In this document: positions 1 through 13,379 of the stretch, piece by piece
Numbering within the stretch: position 1 is the first letter of the stretch
Layout of the letters: every line of letters starts with the position of its first letter
The notes under the pieces: generated by a model
Seen by the model: only the letters and a program-made list of their open reading frames with translations
Database searches by the model: none
What the model was told of the DNA's origin: nothing
Program-made: the position numbers and the translations under genes
Origin: Aquipuribacter sp. SD81
GTDB lineage: Bacteria; Actinomycetota; Actinomycetes; Actinomycetales; JBBAYJ01
NCBI RefSeq assembly: GCF_037153975.1
Contig: NZ_JBBAYJ010000025.1
Location: 1-61,344, forward strand
Reading direction: 5' to 3'
DNA: 61,344 bases

Positions 1-36
1 GCCGGGCCGCTCGCGCCGGCCGGGCCGCTCGCGCCG
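1..36. repeat. 18-bp perfect tandem duplication
   Basis: Bases 1-18 and 19-36 are identical. If the partial gene here is real, the repeat encodes a duplicated six-residue GASGPA block. It is cut by the window edge, so more copies may exist. Confidence 0.75.
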
Positions 37-53
37 GCGCGGGCCGCGGGCAC
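1..53 (-). CDS. 5' end of an unidentified gene cut by the window edge
   Basis: An open frame begins at a GTG at 53 and runs off the left edge after about 17 codons. GGAGG lies 4 bases upstream of the GTG. The visible residues are Ala/Gly/Pro-rich (VPAARAGASGP and a second AGASGP copy). In many actinobacteria metK is followed by priA (primosomal protein N'), whose N-terminus can be low-complexity, so priA is a guess from gene order only. The stretch could equally be intergenic. Confidence 0.3.
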   Translation of the reverse strand, partial: MPAARAGASGPAGASGP

Positions 54-70
54 CGTGCCTCCGCCGCGGC

Positions 71-1264
71 TCAGGCGCCCGCGGCCTCGCGCAGGGCGTC
101 GACGCGGTCGGTCCGCTCCCACGTGACACCGGGCAGCTCGCGGCCGAAGTGCCCGTACGCCGCCACCTGCTGGTACACGGGCCGCAGCAGGTCGAGGTCG
201 CGGATGATCGCCGCCGGCCGCAGGTCGAACACCTCGCGCACGGCGGCGGTCAGCCGGTCCAGCGGGACCGTCTCGGTCCCGAAGCACTCGACGTACAGCC
301 CGACAGGGGCGGCCTTGCCGATGGCGTACGCCACCTGCACCTCGCAGCGGCGGGCGAGGCCGGCCGCGACGACGTTCTTGGCCACCCAGCGCGTCGCGTA
401 CGCCGCGGAGCGGTCCACCTTCGAGGGGTCCTTGCCGCTGAAGGCGCCGCCGCCGTGGCGGGCCATGCCGCCGTACGTGTCGACGATGATCTTGCGTCCG
501 GTGAGTCCCGCGTCGCCCATCGGCCCGCCGACCTCGAAGCGCCCGGTCGGGTTGACGAGCAGCCGCATGCCCGACAGCTCCAGGCCCGCCTCGGCAAGCA
601 CCGGCTGCACGACGTGCGTGTCGATGTCGGGGGTGAGCATGTTGTCCAGCGAGATGTCCGCCGCGTGCTGGCTCGACACGACGACCGTGTCGACGGCGAC
701 CGGCGTCACGCCGTCGTAGGCCACCGTCACCTGCGTCTTGCCGTCGGGTCGCAGGTACGGCAGCTCGTTGGTCCTGCGGGCATCGCTGAGCCGCTGCGAG
801 AGCCGGTGCGCGAGCGCGATGGGCAGCGGCATGAGCTCCGGCGTGTCGTCGCACGCGTAGCCGAACATGAGCCCCTGGTCGCCGGCGCCCTGTGCGTCCA
901 GCGGGTCGCCGCCGGCGCCCGTGCGCGTCTCGAAGGCGGTGTCGACGCCCTGCGCGATGTCCGGGGACTGCGCGCCGATCGACACCGACACCCCGCACGA
1001 GGACCCGTCGAAGCCCTTGACCGAGGAGTCGTAGCCGATGCGCAGGATCGTGTCGCGCACGATGCGCGGGATCTCGACGTACGCCGTGGTCGTCACCTCG
1101 CCCGCCACGTGCACGAGGCCGGTCGTCACCAGCGTCTCGACCGCGACCCGCGCCGCGGGGTCCTGCTCGAGCATGGCGTCGAGGATGCCGTCGGAGATCT
1201 GGTCGCAGATCTTGTCGGGGTGCCCCTCGGTGACGGACTCGCTGGTGAACAGGCGCAGGCTCAT
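71..1264 (-). CDS. metK: S-adenosylmethionine synthetase
   Basis: Makes S-adenosylmethionine from methionine and ATP in the cytosol. The 397-aa protein has the usual family length. It carries GHPDKICDQ near residue 15, [12 protein letters not shown] near residue 125 and the phosphate-binding stretch [14 protein letters not shown] near residue 265. The ATG at 1264 starts the conserved [18 protein letters not shown]; a longer in-frame extension to 1315 adds only basic shadow sequence and was rejected. GGGGAGA sits upstream. It lies 54 bases after coaBC and is probably the last recognisable gene of the mihF-gmk-rpoZ-coaBC-metK transcript, the order seen in mycobacteria. No SAM riboswitch is visible in the short upstream gap. 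Confidence 0.97.
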   Translation of the reverse strand: MSLRLFTSESVTEGHPDKICDQISDGILDAMLEQDPAARVAVETLVTTGLVHVAGEVTTTAYVEIPRIVRDTILRIGYDSSVKGFDGSSCGVSVSIGAQSPDIAQGVDTAFETRTGAGGDPLDAQGAGDQGLMFGYACDDTPELMPLPIALAHRLSQRLSDARRTNELPYLRPDGKTQVTVAYDGVTPVAVDTVVVSSQHAADISLDNMLTPDIDTHVVQPVLAEAGLELSGMRLLVNPTGRFEVGGPMGDAGLTGRKIIVDTYGGMARHGGGAFSGKDPSKVDRSAAYATRWVAKNVVAAGLARRCEVQVAYAIGKAAPVGLYVECFGTETVPLDRLTAAVREVFDLRPAAIIRDLDLLRPVYQQVAAYGHFGRELPGVTWERTDRVDALREAAGA

Positions 1265-1318
1265 GGTCTCCCCGGCTGAGGCTCGTCGGCGCCCGAGGTC
1301 CGGGCGCCGGGGCACACC

Positions 1319-2623
1319 CTAGACGCCGGGGTCGGACACATCCCCGGCGTGCCCGGCCGCCCCCCCACCGCGGCGGTGGCGGGCGACGACGTCCCACACG
1401 CCGTGGGCGACGACGGGCTTGCTGCCGCGCAGCCCGTCCCCGGCGTGCACCTGCACGGTGCCGTCCGGGGCCCGCTCGAGCACGAGCACGTCGTTGTCGG
1501 GCCGCCCGAAGACGCCGCCCCCGGACACGTCGTTCACCACGAGCAGGTCGCAGCCCTTGCTGCGCAGCTTGCGCTCCGCGTGCTCGCGGACGGTGCCGGT
1601 CGCGTCGCCGGTCTCGGCGGCGAAGCCGACGACGAGCAGCCCGGGGTGGGGCCGGTGCGCGCTGACGTCGGCGAGCACGTCGACGGTCCGCACCAGCTCG
1701 ACGACGGGCACCGCGCCGTCGTCCGCCTTCTTGATCTTGTCGGTCGCGGTCCGGGCGGGCCGGAAGTCCGCGACGGCGGCCGCCATGACGAGGACGTCGG
1801 CGTCACGGACGGCGTCGCGGACGACCGCGTGCAGCTCCGCGGCCGTGCCGACGCGGGTCACGCGGAGCCCGCCGGGCTCCGCCTCGGGCAGCGCGACCTC
1901 GACGTGGGCGGCGACGAGGTGGACGCTCGCGCCGCGCTCCCTCGCCGCCTCCGCCAGCGCGACGCCCTGCCGTCCGGAGGAGGCGTTGCCGAGGAAGCGG
2001 ACCGGGTCCAGCGGCTCGCGCGTGCCGCCCGCGGTGACGACGACGTGCCGGCCGAGCAGGTCGCGCTCCCGCGGACCGCTCCCGGCGGCCGCGGCCGCGC
2101 CCGAGAGCGCGCCGCGGGCGTGGTCGAGCAGCTCCTCGGGCTCGGGCAGCCGGCCCGCACCGGAGTCCGCGCCCGTGAGGCGGCCCACCGCAGGGTCGAC
2201 GACCGTCACCCCGCGCTCGCGCAGCAGGGCGACGTTCGCCCGGGTGGCGGCGTTCTCCCACATCTCGGTGTGCATCGCGGGCGCGAGCACGACCGGGCAC
2301 GTCGCGGTCAGGAGGACGTTGGTGAGCAGGTCGTCGGCGAGGCCGTGGGCGGCCCGCGCGAGCAGGTCGGCGGTGGCGGGGGCGACGACCACGAGGTCCG
2401 CGGCCCGACCGAGGGAGACGTGCGGGACCTCGTGGGCGTCGGACCACACGTCGGTGGCCACCGGGTGCCCCGACAGCGCCGACCAGGTCGGCTCGCCGAC
2501 GAAGCGCAGCGCCGACGCCGTGGGCACGACCGTGACGTCGTGCCCGTCGGCGCGCAGCAGCCGCAGGAGGTGCGCCGCCTTGTACGCCGCGATGCCGCCG
2601 GCGACGCCCAGGACGACGCGCAG
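1319..2623 (-). CDS. coaBC: Bifunctional phosphopantothenoylcysteine decarboxylase/synthetase, CTG start
   Basis: Makes 4'-phosphopantetheine for coenzyme A: the CoaB half joins cysteine to phosphopantothenate and the FMN-dependent CoaC half decarboxylates the product. The CoaC half (about residues 1-190) shows the flavoprotein start VLGVAGGIAAYK, VPHVSLGR and APAMHTEMW. The CoaB half shows FLGNASSGRQG and ATDKIKK. The conserved N-terminus is coded from a CTG at 2623, five bases after the rpoZ stop, with GAGGA about 9 bases upstream. No ATG, GTG or TTG occurs in frame between the rpoZ stop and the GTG at 2527, and that GTG would delete the first beta-alpha unit. With CTG the protein is 434 aa, close to family length. 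The family is certain; the start is inferred. Confidence 0.93.
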   Translation of the reverse strand: MRVVLGVAGGIAAYKAAHLLRLLRADGHDVTVVPTASALRFVGEPTWSALSGHPVATDVWSDAHEVPHVSLGRAADLVVVAPATADLLARAAHGLADDLLTNVLLTATCPVVLAPAMHTEMWENAATRANVALLRERGVTVVDPAVGRLTGADSGAGRLPEPEELLDHARGALSGAAAAAGSGPRERDLLGRHVVVTAGGTREPLDPVRFLGNASSGRQGVALAEAARERGASVHLVAAHVEVALPEAEPGGLRVTRVGTAAELHAVVRDAVRDADVLVMAAAVADFRPARTATDKIKKADDGAVPVVELVRTVDVLADVSAHRPHPGLLVVGFAAETGDATGTVREHAERKLRSKGCDLLVVNDVSGGGVFGRPDNDVLVLERAPDGTVQVHAGDGLRGSKPVVAHGVWDVVARHRRGGGAAGHAGDVSDPGV

Positions 2624-2628
2624 GGGGA

Positions 2629-2901
2629 TCAGTCCTCGGCGGGGGTGGTGGACTCGATCTGCAGCAGGCCGGCGTCGATCTCGCGCAGCGCGACCGACAG
2701 GGGCTTCTCCTGCACGTGGGTCTCCACGAGCGGGCCGACGTACTCCAGGAGGCCCTCACCGAGCTGGGAGTAGTACGCGTTGATCTGGCGCGCACGCTTG
2801 GCCGCGTAGATGACGAGGGAATACTTGGAGTCGACGGCCCCGAGGAGGTCGTCGATCGGGGGGTTGGTGATGCCCTCGGGGGCAGCGGGCGTGGACGGCA
2901 C
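2629..2901 (-). CDS. rpoZ: RNA polymerase omega subunit
   Basis: Small subunit that helps assemble and stabilise RNA polymerase by binding the beta' C-terminus. The 90-aa protein matches family length. It has the conserved core [10 protein letters not shown], then [17 protein letters not shown], and the actinobacterial acidic tail. The GTG start shares one base with the TAG stop of gmk (TAGTG), so translation is probably coupled. coaBC follows after five bases. Confidence 0.95.
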   Translation of the reverse strand: MPSTPAAPEGITNPPIDDLLGAVDSKYSLVIYAAKRARQINAYYSQLGEGLLEYVGPLVETHVQEKPLSVALREIDAGLLQIESTTPAED

Positions 2902-3521
2902 TAGGGCTCCAGACGTCTGGTGGGCAGTCCCATCAATGATACGAGGTCGTCGGCGGCCCGCCCGACGTCCCGGTTGACGATGGTGACGTCGAACTCGGGC
3001 TCGGCCGCGAGCTCCACGCGCGCGGTCTCCAGGCGACGGGTGCGCTCGGCCGCGTCCTCGGTGCCGCGGCCCTCGAGCCGGCGGACCAGCTCGTCCCAGC
3101 TGGGCGGGGCGAGGAAGACGAACTGCGCCTGCGGGTACGTGCGCCTGACCTGCCGCGCCCCCTGGATGTCGATCTCCAGCAGGACCGGGCGGCCGGTGGC
3201 CAGCGCGGCCTCGACCGCGCTGCGCGGCGTGCCGTAGCGGCGCCGGCCGTGCACGAGCGCCCACTCCAGCAGCTCGCCGTGCGCGACCATCTCGTCGAAG
3301 CGCTCGTCGGCGACGAAGTGGTAGTGGACGCCGTCGACCTCGCCGGGTCGCGGCGCCCGGGTCGTCGCCGACACCGAGATGGCGACCTCGGGGTAGCGCC
3401 GCCGCACGTCGGCGGACACGGTGCCCTTGCCGACGGCGGTCGGGCCCGCGAGCACGGTGACCCGCGGGCCGGACCCCTCGGGCGGCGCCGGGACCGACGC
3501 CGCTGGCGGCTCAGCCGTCAC
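2901..3521 (-). CDS. gmk: Guanylate kinase
   Basis: Phosphorylates GMP to GDP with ATP. 206 aa. The P-loop near residue 22 reads [10 protein letters not shown], with GKGT where most guanylate kinases have GKST; I recall this variant from Micrococcales. GMP-binding features follow: [21 protein letters not shown], then [11 protein letters not shown] and the lid with a conserved FLAPPS. The GTG at 3521 overlaps the mihF stop as GTGA. The preceding residues [14 protein letters not shown] form a short disordered leader, so the native start could lie a few codons downstream. Confidence 0.95.
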   Translation of the reverse strand: MTAEPPAASVPAPPEGSGPRVTVLAGPTAVGKGTVSADVRRRYPEVAISVSATTRAPRPGEVDGVHYHFVADERFDEMVAHGELLEWALVHGRRRYGTPRSAVEAALATGRPVLLEIDIQGARQVRRTYPQAQFVFLAPPSWDELVRRLEGRGTEDAAERTRRLETARVELAAEPEFDVTIVNRDVGRAADDLVSLMGLPTRRLEP

Positions 3522-3835
3522 CTGCCGCCGAAGCGGTCGATGAGGGCGGCGGTCTGGTTGGCGCCGAGCCCGCGCACGCGGCGGGTCTCGCTGATGCCGA
3601 TCTCCTCCATGATCGCCTTGGCCCGCACCTTGCCGGTGCCGGGCAGCGCCTCGAGGAGGGCGGCGACCTTCATCTTGCCGATGACGTCGTTCGTCTCGCC
3701 CTCCTTGATGACCTCGGCGAGCGAGGCGGAGGAGTTCTTGAGGCGGTTCTTCACCTCGGCCCGCTCCCGGCGGGCGGCAGCGGCCTTCTCGAGCGCCGCG
3801 GCGCGCTGCTCCGGGGTGAGAGTGGGAAGGGGCAC
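3518..3835 (-). CDS. mihF: Actinobacterial integration host factor mIHF
   Basis: Nucleoid-associated DNA-bending protein needed for phage integration and chromosome architecture in mycobacteria; unrelated in sequence to HU-type IHF. 105 aa from the GTG at 3835, matching the short mycobacterial form. It begins [18 protein letters not shown]. The core [31 protein letters not shown] contains the helix-two-turn-helix DNA-binding region, and it ends [24 protein letters not shown] lies upstream. A long leader with a likely housekeeping promoter precedes it, so it is probably the first gene of the mihF-gmk-rpoZ-coaBC-metK unit. Confidence 0.95.
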   Translation of the reverse strand: MPLPTLTPEQRAAALEKAAAARRERAEVKNRLKNSSASLAEVIKEGETNDVIGKMKVAALLEALPGTGKVRAKAIMEEIGISETRRVRGLGANQTAALIDRFGGR

Positions 3836-3972
3836 GTGACACCTCTGTGCGTGTAGTCGGCGGATGCGGGGGGCGCCGTCACCCGGGATCGGGCGACGAC
3901 CGGTGTTCGGGGACGGACTCCGGCGGGAGCGCCGACCGGTGGGACCCGGACCCGGCGGCTGCCGCACCGGGA

Positions 3973-4002
3973 AACGTACCCATGGCGGTGCTGCTGGTCC
4001 AA
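3973..4002 (-). promoter_or_regulatory. Likely housekeeping promoter for mihF-gmk-rpoZ
   Basis: On the minus strand TTGGAC (3997-4002) is followed 18 bases later by TACGTT (3973-3978), fitting actinobacterial sigma-A promoters (TTGAC-type -35, TANNNT -10). It lies in the 194-base gap between pyrF and mihF and would give a leader of about 130 nt. Confidence 0.5.
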
Positions 4003-4029
4003 CGCCGCCCCCGGCCCCGGTGTGCCCGC

Positions 4030-4932
4030 TCAGCCGGTGCCGCTGCGTGACAGCGCGTGCGCGCACTGCTCCGCAAGGCGTCCGGCCTGCTCGCGCAACG
4101 CGGCGACGTCGGGACCGGCGTGCAGCACCTCGCGGCTCGCGCTCGGCACGAGCCGGTGCGGCGGCACGCCGGCCGCCGCGGCGGTCGCCGCGACGTCCGA
4201 GGGCGTCGCGCCCTGGGCGCCGAGACCGGGCAGCAGCAGGTGGCCGCGGACCGCGTCGAGCCGGACGCCCGAGCGGGCCAGCAGCGGCGCGACGGTCGCC
4301 CCCACGACCAGCCCGACGGGGCCGACGTCGTGCTCCGGTGCGAGGCCGGCGTCGTCGGCGGCGGCCGCCGCGGCGACGCCCGCGGCCACCGACGGCGAGC
4401 CGTCCGGCGTCGGGCCCGCGAGCTGGACGCCGGCCCCCTCGGGGTTGCTGGTGAGGCACAGCACGAACACCCCGCGCCCGCTCGCGACGGCGGCGTCGAC
4501 CACGGGCGCGAGGCTGCCGTAGCCGAGGTACGGCGACAGGGTGACGGCGTCCGCGGCCAGCGGGGAGGCGTCGTCGCACCACGCGGCGGCGTACCCGGCG
4601 GCGGTCGAGCCGATGTCGCCGCGCTTGGCGTCGGCGAGCACGAGCTGGCCCTCGGCCCGGCAGCGGGCGAGCACGTCCTCGAGGACGGCGAGGCCGCGCG
4701 AGCCGAAGCGCTCGTAGAACGCGACCTGCGGCTTGAGCAGGGCCGTGCGGCCGGCGAGCGCGTCGAGCACGGTGTCGGAGAAGCGCCGGAGCCCGTCGAC
4801 GTCGTCGTCGAGCCCCCACCGGGCGAGCGTGGCCGGCGCGGGGTCGAGGCCCACGCACAGCGGGCCGTGCGCACGCAGCGCGGCCTGCAGACGCACCGCG
4901 AACGGCACGGGCGGCCCGGCGGGGCTGCTCAC
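4030..4932 (-). CDS. pyrF: Orotidine 5'-phosphate decarboxylase (type 2, actinobacterial)
   Basis: Last step of UMP synthesis: decarboxylates OMP. 300 aa, the longer type-2 form of actinobacteria rather than the roughly 240-aa Bacillus/E. coli form. Key sites: substrate-binding [11 protein letters not shown] near residue 30, [11 protein letters not shown], and the catalytic [13 protein letters not shown] block, with the KxxD pair. It ends with a phosphate-binding [16 protein letters not shown]-like segment. The GTG at 4932 overlaps the pyrD stop as GTGA. It is the last pyr gene before mihF. Confidence 0.96.
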   Translation of the reverse strand: MSSPAGPPVPFAVRLQAALRAHGPLCVGLDPAPATLARWGLDDDVDGLRRFSDTVLDALAGRTALLKPQVAFYERFGSRGLAVLEDVLARCRAEGQLVLADAKRGDIGSTAAGYAAAWCDDASPLAADAVTLSPYLGYGSLAPVVDAAVASGRGVFVLCLTSNPEGAGVQLAGPTPDGSPSVAAGVAAAAAADDAGLAPEHDVGPVGLVVGATVAPLLARSGVRLDAVRGHLLLPGLGAQGATPSDVAATAAAAGVPPHRLVPSASREVLHAGPDVAALREQAGRLAEQCAHALSRSGTG

Positions 4933-5999
4933 GCGCGTCCCCACCGGGCACGCCCGAGCGCCCGGTGCACGCGGGCGGGCCAGCCGGGACCGGCGTACAC
5001 GAACGCGGTGTACACCTGCACGAAGGCGGCCCCCGCGGCGAGCCGCTCGGCGACGTCGGCGGCGTCCGACACCCCGCCGGCCGACACGAGCGCGAGCCGG
5101 TCGCCGCAGCGCGCCCGCAGCAGCCGTAGGACCTCCAGGGACCGCGCGGCGACCGGCGGGCCGGAGACGCCGCCCGTACCCAGCCGCTCGACCTCGGCCG
5201 CGGGCGTGCGCAGGCCGGTGCGCGACGTCGTCGTGTTCGTCGCGATGATGCCGTCGAGGCCCGTGTCGAGCGCGAGGTCGGCGACCGCGCGGACGTCGTC
5301 GTCGGCGAGGTCCGGTGCGATCTTGACGAGGAGCGGCACGTGCCGGCCGGCGGCGGTGTCGGCGGCCTCGCGGACGGCGAGCAGGAGCGGGCGCAGCGTC
5401 TCGACGGCCTGCAGGTCGCGCAGCCCGGGGGTGTTGGGGCTCGACACGTTGACGACGAGGTAGTCCGCGTGCGGGGCGAGCAGCCGCGCGCTCGTCTCGT
5501 AGTCGGCGACGGCGTCCTCGGCCGCGACGACCTTCGACTTCCCGATGTTGACGCCGAGCACCGGCAGCCGGGCCCCGCCCGCGCGCAGCCGCCGCAGGCG
5601 CTCGGCGACCACCTCCGCCCCGTCGTTGTTGAACCCCATGCGGTTGAGCACCGCGCGGTCGCGGGGCAGCCGGAACAGCCGCGGGCGCGCGTTGCCCGGC
5701 TGGGGCAGCGCGGTGACGGTGCCGACCTCGACGACGTCGAAGCCGACAGCGGCGAGACCGACGACGGCCCGCGCGTCCTTGTCGAGCCCGGCCGCCACCC
5801 CGAGCGGGCCCGGCAGGTCGAGCCCGAGGACCCGCACCGGTGCCCGTCCGGCGCCCGTGAGGCGCCGGGCGAGGGCCGCCGCCCCGGGCGCGGCCTGCAC
5901 GAGCCGGCCGAGCAGCGCGAGGAGCCGCACGCCGAGGACGTGCGCCCGCTCGGCGTCCAGCCGTACGAGCACGACCCGGAAGAGCAGCCGGTACAGCAC
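4929..5999 (-). CDS. pyrD: Dihydroorotate dehydrogenase, quinone-dependent (class 2)
   Basis: Oxidises dihydroorotate to orotate, passing electrons to membrane quinones. 356 aa. The N-terminal amphipathic helices (about residues 1-45, [19 protein letters not shown]) are the membrane-docking part typical of class 2. FMN and substrate motifs include [27 protein letters not shown] and the catalytic-Ser region [19 protein letters not shown] start at 5999, four bases after the carB stop. It belongs to the pyr operon. Confidence 0.96.
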   Translation of the reverse strand: MLYRLLFRVVLVRLDAERAHVLGVRLLALLGRLVQAAPGAAALARRLTGAGRAPVRVLGLDLPGPLGVAAGLDKDARAVVGLAAVGFDVVEVGTVTALPQPGNARPRLFRLPRDRAVLNRMGFNNDGAEVVAERLRRLRAGGARLPVLGVNIGKSKVVAAEDAVADYETSARLLAPHADYLVVNVSSPNTPGLRDLQAVETLRPLLLAVREAADTAAGRHVPLLVKIAPDLADDDVRAVADLALDTGLDGIIATNTTTSRTGLRTPAAEVERLGTGGVSGPPVAARSLEVLRLLRARCGDRLALVSAGGVSDAADVAERLAAGAAFVQVYTAFVYAGPGWPARVHRALGRARWGRA

Positions 6000-6003
6000 C
6001 GGC

Positions 6004-9350
<3,347 letters not shown>

Positions 9351-9351
<1 letters not shown>

Positions 9352-10517
9352 CAGGCCCCCGCCTCCTTCTGCTGCTCGGGGTCCGCGGTCATCAGGTCGA
9401 CGAAGCGGTCGAAGAGGTAGCCGGCGTCGTGCGGGCCGGCTGCGGCCTCCGGGTGGTACTGCACGCTGAACGCCCGCCGGTCGAGCAGGTGGAGGCCCTC
9501 CACGACCTGGTCGTTGAGCCCGACGTGGCTCACCTCGACCCGGCCGAGCCCGGCGGGGCTCGCGGTCGGCCCGTCGAGGGGCGCGTCGACGGCGAAGCCG
9601 TGGTTGTGCGCGGTGACCTCCACGCGGCCGGTACGCCGGTCCATGACGGGCTGGTTGATGCCGCGGTGGCCGTAGCCGAGCTTGTACGTGCCGAGGCCGA
9701 GGGCGCGACCGAGCAGCTGGTTGCCGAAGCAGATGCCGAAGAACGGCAGGTCGCGCTCCAGCACCTGCTGCAGCAGCTCGACCGGACCGGTGGTGGCCGC
9801 GGGGTCGCCCGGGCCGTTGGAGAAGAACACGCCGTCGGGGCGGGTGGCGAGCACGTCGTCGAGGCCGGCGGCGGCGGGCAGCACGTGCACCTCGACGCCG
9901 CGCTCGGCGAGGCGCCGCGGGGTCATCGACTTGATGCCGAGGTCGAGCGCCGCCACCGTGAGGCGCCGCTCGCCCACCGCGGGCACCACGTACGGCTCGG
10001 GCGTGCTCACCTCGCCGGCGAGGTCGGCGCCGGTCATGGCCGGGGCGTCGCGGACCTCCGCGAGGAGCTCCTCCACCGGCCGGGCGGCCGCGGCGCCGGA
10101 GAACACGCCCGCGCGCATGACGCCGCGCTCGCGCAGGTGCCGCACCACCGCGCGCGTGTCGACGCCCGCGATCCCGACGACCCCCTGACGCTCCAGCTCG
10201 CTGGCCAGGTCGCGGGTGGCGCGCCAGCTGCTCGTCACCGGGGACGGGTCGCGCACGACGTACCCCGCGACCCAGATGCGCCGCGACTCGTCGTCCTCGT
10301 CGTTGACGCCGGTGTTGCCGATGTGCGGGGCCGTCATGACGACGACCTGGCGGTGGTACGACGGGTCGGTGAGCGTCTCCTGGTAGCCGGTCATGCCGGT
10401 CGCGAAGACGGCCTCGCCGACGGTCTGCCCGTGCGCGCCGTACGGCTCGCCGCGGAACGTGCGGCCGTCCTCGAGCACGAGCACGGCCTGCTGCGGGGTC
10501 GAGGTCTGGTGGGTCAC
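9351..10517 (-). CDS. carA: Carbamoyl-phosphate synthase small chain (glutamine amidotransferase)
   Basis: Hydrolyses glutamine and channels ammonia to CarB. 388 aa. The N-terminal CPSase domain opens [18 protein letters not shown] with GMTGYQE. The class I amidotransferase domain has [12 protein letters not shown] with the nucleophilic Cys and [13 protein letters not shown] with the catalytic His and Glu. GNQ instead of GHQ beside the Cys is the usual actinobacterial form as I recall. The GTG at 10517 overlaps the upstream stop as GTGA. Confidence 0.97.
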
Positions 10518-11080
10518 TGGTCTCCTCCGGGGACGAGCGGCTGCAGGGCGGCGGCGAGGAGCGGGGCTTCCGCCCACCGTCGCGGGCGGAAGCCGGTGTC
10601 GAGCTCGACGGGCGGGGCATCGGCGTCGGCCGCGCCGGCAGGGTCGGCTGGGTCGGCTGGCCCGCCCGCGAGGCGCCAGCGCACGACGAGCAGGCCCTCC
10701 CCGACCGTGTACTTGCCGGCGATGCCGCTCTCCACCCGGGCACCGAGCACGTCGGCGGCGGGCACGAAGACGTCCGGGGCGCCCTGCCGCTCGAACCACA
10801 CGCCCTGCGTCCCGGCGTGGAGGACGGCCCGGGAGCGCACCCCCAGACCGTGCACGACGACCCGGTCCAGCCACTCCCCCGCCCGCACGGTGGACACGTA
10901 GAGCCCGTCGACGGGCTCCAGGAGCGGCTCGCCGAGCCCGGCGGCACCGCCGGGTGGGGTGCGGGCCGGCTCGGGCACGTCGCCCTGCCGGCGGGCCCGA
11001 CCGCGCCAGCCGAGCCACATGAGGCCGAACACGACCGGCACGACGAGCAGGAACACGAGCCCGGCCTGCCACTGGCTCAT
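10514..11080 (-). CDS. Membrane-anchored PH-like protein of the pyr operon (Rv1382 type)
   Basis: Function unknown. 188 aa, with one N-terminal membrane helix (about residues 6-26, [19 protein letters not shown]), a basic segment, then a soluble domain beginning [25 protein letters not shown] that resembles the PH-like fold of Rv1382-type proteins. It sits between pyrC and carA exactly as Rv1382 does in M. tuberculosis. It overlaps both neighbours, by ATGA at its start and GTGA at its end, so it is co-translated with the pathway. A role in anchoring or sensing pyrimidine synthesis at the membrane is only a guess from position. Confidence 0.85.
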   Translation of the reverse strand: MSQWQAGLVFLLVVPVVFGLMWLGWRGRARRQGDVPEPARTPPGGAAGLGEPLLEPVDGLYVSTVRAGEWLDRVVVHGLGVRSRAVLHAGTQGVWFERQGAPDVFVPAADVLGARVESGIAGKYTVGEGLLVVRWRLAGGPADPADPAGAADADAPPVELDTGFRPRRWAEAPLLAAALQPLVPGGDQ

Positions 11081-12414
11081 GCGCGCGCGTCCGGGTCCAC
11101 GAGGCGCCCGTCGAGGAGGGTCGGCGCGCCGCGCAGGAACGTCGCGACGACCCGGCCCGGCAGGGTGCGACCCCGGAACGGGGTGTTCCAGCCCATCGTC
11201 TGCTGGGCGGCCGGCTCGACCGTCCAGCGCGCGGCCGGGTCGTGCAGCGTGACGTGCGCGGGCTCGCCGACCGCGAGGCCGCGGCCGTGCGCGTGCAGCC
11301 CGAGGGCCGCGTCGTCGAGGCGCCCGATGCGCGCCGGGGCGGCCGACATGCGGGCGGCGACCTCGCCCCAGCCGAGCAGCCCGGTGTCGACGAGCGCCTC
11401 CTGCACGACGGCGAGCGCGGTCTCCAAGCCCGTCATGCCCATGGCCGCCGCGGCCCACTCGCAGTCCTTCGCCTCGGTGGGGTGCGGGGCGTGGTCGGTG
11501 GCGATCACGTCGATGGTGCCGTCGGCCACCGCCTCGCGCAGCGCGTGAACGTCGCGGGCGGTGCGCAGCGGCGGGTTCACCTTGTAGACGGGGTCGTAGG
11601 AGCGGACCTCCTCGTCGGTGAGGACGAGGTGGTGCGGCGTGACCTCCGCGGTCACGGGCAGACCGCGCTGCTTGGCGAGGCGGACGATCTCGACGCTGCC
11701 GGCGGTCGACACGTGGCACACGTGCACGCGGCTGCCGACGTGCGCGGCGAGCAGCACGTCGCGGGCGATGACGGCCTCCTCGGCGACGCTCGGCCAGCCG
11801 GCGAGACCGAGGACCGCGGACACCTCTCCCTCGTTCATCTGGGCACCCTCGGTGAGGCGCGGGTCCTGCGCGTGCTGCGCGACGACGCCGTCGAAGGCGC
11901 GCACGTACTCCAGGGCCCGGCGCATGAGGACGGGGTCGGCCACGCAGTGCCCGTCGTCGCTGAACACGCGCACGCGCGCGGCGGAGGTCGCCATGGCGCC
12001 GAGCTCGGCGAGGCGCCGGCCCTCGAGCCCCACCGTCACCGCGCCGACCGGGCGCACGTCGCACCAGCCCGCCTCGACGCCGAGGCGGTGCACCTGCTCG
12101 ACGACGCCGGCGGTGTCGGCGACCGGGCTCGTGTTCGCCATGGCGTGCACGGCGGTCCAGCCGCCCGCCGCGGCGGCGCGCGTGCCGGTCTCGACGGTCT
12201 CGGCGTCCTCCCGGCCCGGCTCGCGCAGGTGGGTGTGGAGGTCGACGAGACCGGGCAGCGCGACGAGGCCGTCCGCGTCGACGGTCCGGGCGCCGGCGGG
12301 CACGTCCGCGGCGCCGGCCGGGGCACGCCCGCTCACCACGCCGTCGGTGAGGACGAGGTCCTCTGCGGCGTCGGACCCGGCGACCCGCGCCCCGCGCAGG
12401 ACCCACGTGCTCAT
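11077..12414 (-). CDS. pyrC: Dihydroorotase
   Basis: Third step of UMP synthesis: cyclises carbamoyl aspartate to dihydroorotate. 445 aa, class I type. The zinc site [10 protein letters not shown] (HxH) is near residue 60. Further metal ligands lie in [11 protein letters not shown] and [10 protein letters not shown], and the catalytic Asp in VIATDHAPH. The ATG at 12414 overlaps the pyrB stop as ATGA. Order pyrB-pyrC matches mycobacteria. Confidence 0.97.
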   Translation of the reverse strand: MSTWVLRGARVAGSDAAEDLVLTDGVVSGRAPAGAADVPAGARTVDADGLVALPGLVDLHTHLREPGREDAETVETGTRAAAAGGWTAVHAMANTSPVADTAGVVEQVHRLGVEAGWCDVRPVGAVTVGLEGRRLAELGAMATSAARVRVFSDDGHCVADPVLMRRALEYVRAFDGVVAQHAQDPRLTEGAQMNEGEVSAVLGLAGWPSVAEEAVIARDVLLAAHVGSRVHVCHVSTAGSVEIVRLAKQRGLPVTAEVTPHHLVLTDEEVRSYDPVYKVNPPLRTARDVHALREAVADGTIDVIATDHAPHPTEAKDCEWAAAAMGMTGLETALAVVQEALVDTGLLGWGEVAARMSAAPARIGRLDDAALGLHAHGRGLAVGEPAHVTLHDPAARWTVEPAAQQTMGWNTPFRGRTLPGRVVATFLRGAPTLLDGRLVDPDARA

Positions 12415-13379
12415 GCCACCACTCCCTCGTCGTCGCCGGTCAGCAGCAGGTACAGCGCGGCCATCCGGACCGCGACCCCGTTCGTCACCTGCTCGAGGAT
12501 CACCGCGCGGGGGCTGTCGGCGGCGTCGGCGCTGATCTCCAGGCCCCGGTTCATCGGTCCCGGGTGCATGACGACGGCGTGGTCGGGCAGGGCGCGCAGC
12601 CGGCGCGCGTCCAGGCCGTAGCGGCGGGAGTACTCCCGCTCGCTGGGGAAGAACGCGGCGTTCATGCGCTCGGCCTGGACCCGCAGCATCATGACGGCGT
12701 CGACCTCCGGCAGGACCGCGTCGAGGTCGAACGATGTCGCGCACGGCCACGCGCCCACGCCGACCGGCAGCAGCGTCGGCGGCGCGACCAGCGTGACGTG
12801 GGCCCCGAGGGTGTGCAGCAGGTGGACGTTGGAGCGGGCGACGCGCGAGTGCACGACGTCGCCGACCACCGCGACGCGCGCCCCGGTGAGGTCGCTGCCC
12901 TCGCGCGCGCCGCCGCCGGGCAGGTGCCCGTGCAGCGTGCGACGCAGCGTGAACGCGTCGAGCAGCGCCTGGGTCGGGTGCTCGTGCGTGCCGTCGCCGG
13001 CGTTGAGCACCGCACCCGCCGTCCAGCCGGCCGTCGCGAGCCGGTGCGGCGCCCCGGAGGCCGGGTGGCGGATGACGACGGCGTCCGCGCCCATCGCCTG
13101 CAGCGTGGCGGCGGTGTCCTTGAGGCTCTCGCCCTTGCTCACGCTCGAGCCCTTGGCGGCGAAGTTGATGACGTCGGCGCTCAGCCGCTTCGCGGCCGCC
13201 TCGAAGGAGATGCGGGTGCGCGTGGAGTCCTCGTAGAAGAGGTTGACGACGGTGCGGCCGCGCAGCGTCGGCAGCTTCTTGATCTCACGCTGCTGCGTGG
13301 CCGCCATCGCCTCGGCGGTGTCGAGCAGCCCGACGGCGTCGGCGCGGCTGAGGTCCGCGGTCGACAGCAGGTGCCTCAC
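12411..13379 (-). CDS. pyrB: Aspartate carbamoyltransferase catalytic chain
   Basis: Joins carbamoyl phosphate and aspartate. 322 aa. Carbamoyl-phosphate site [13 protein letters not shown] near residue 50; [15 protein letters not shown] supplies the mobile 80s loop; [10 protein letters not shown] is the second conserved site; [13 protein letters not shown] opens the aspartate domain. A 12-residue Gly-rich insertion ([12 protein letters not shown]) precedes that domain. There is no pyrI regulatory chain beside it. The GTG at 13379 overlaps the pyrR stop as GTGA. Confidence 0.97.
   Translation of the reverse strand: MRHLLSTADLSRADAVGLLDTAEAMAATQQREIKKLPTLRGRTVVNLFYEDSTRTRISFEAAAKRLSADVINFAAKGSSVSKGESLKDTAATLQAMGADAVVIRHPASGAPHRLATAGWTAGAVLNAGDGTHEHPTQALLDAFTLRRTLHGHLPGGGAREGSDLTGARVAVVGDVVHSRVARSNVHLLHTLGAHVTLVAPPTLLPVGVGAWPCATSFDLDAVLPEVDAVMMLRVQAERMNAAFFPSEREYSRRYGLDARRLRALPDHAVVMHPGPMNRGLEISADAADSPRAVILEQVTNGVAVRMAALYLLLTGDDEGVVA

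Noticed and set aside
1265-1318. SAM riboswitch before metK
   Set aside because: The gap to coaBC is only 54 bases, with no room for a known SAM aptamer and no matching core.
2281-2310. PAMH instead of PAMN in the CoaC active-site motif
   Set aside because: I recall the same His in mycobacterial CoaBC, so it is a lineage feature rather than a broken enzyme.
3020-3521. Non-standard GKGT in the guanylate kinase P-loop as a sign of inactivation
   Set aside because: All other GMP- and ATP-binding motifs are intact and I recall the same form in Micrococcales, so it is taken as a functional variant.
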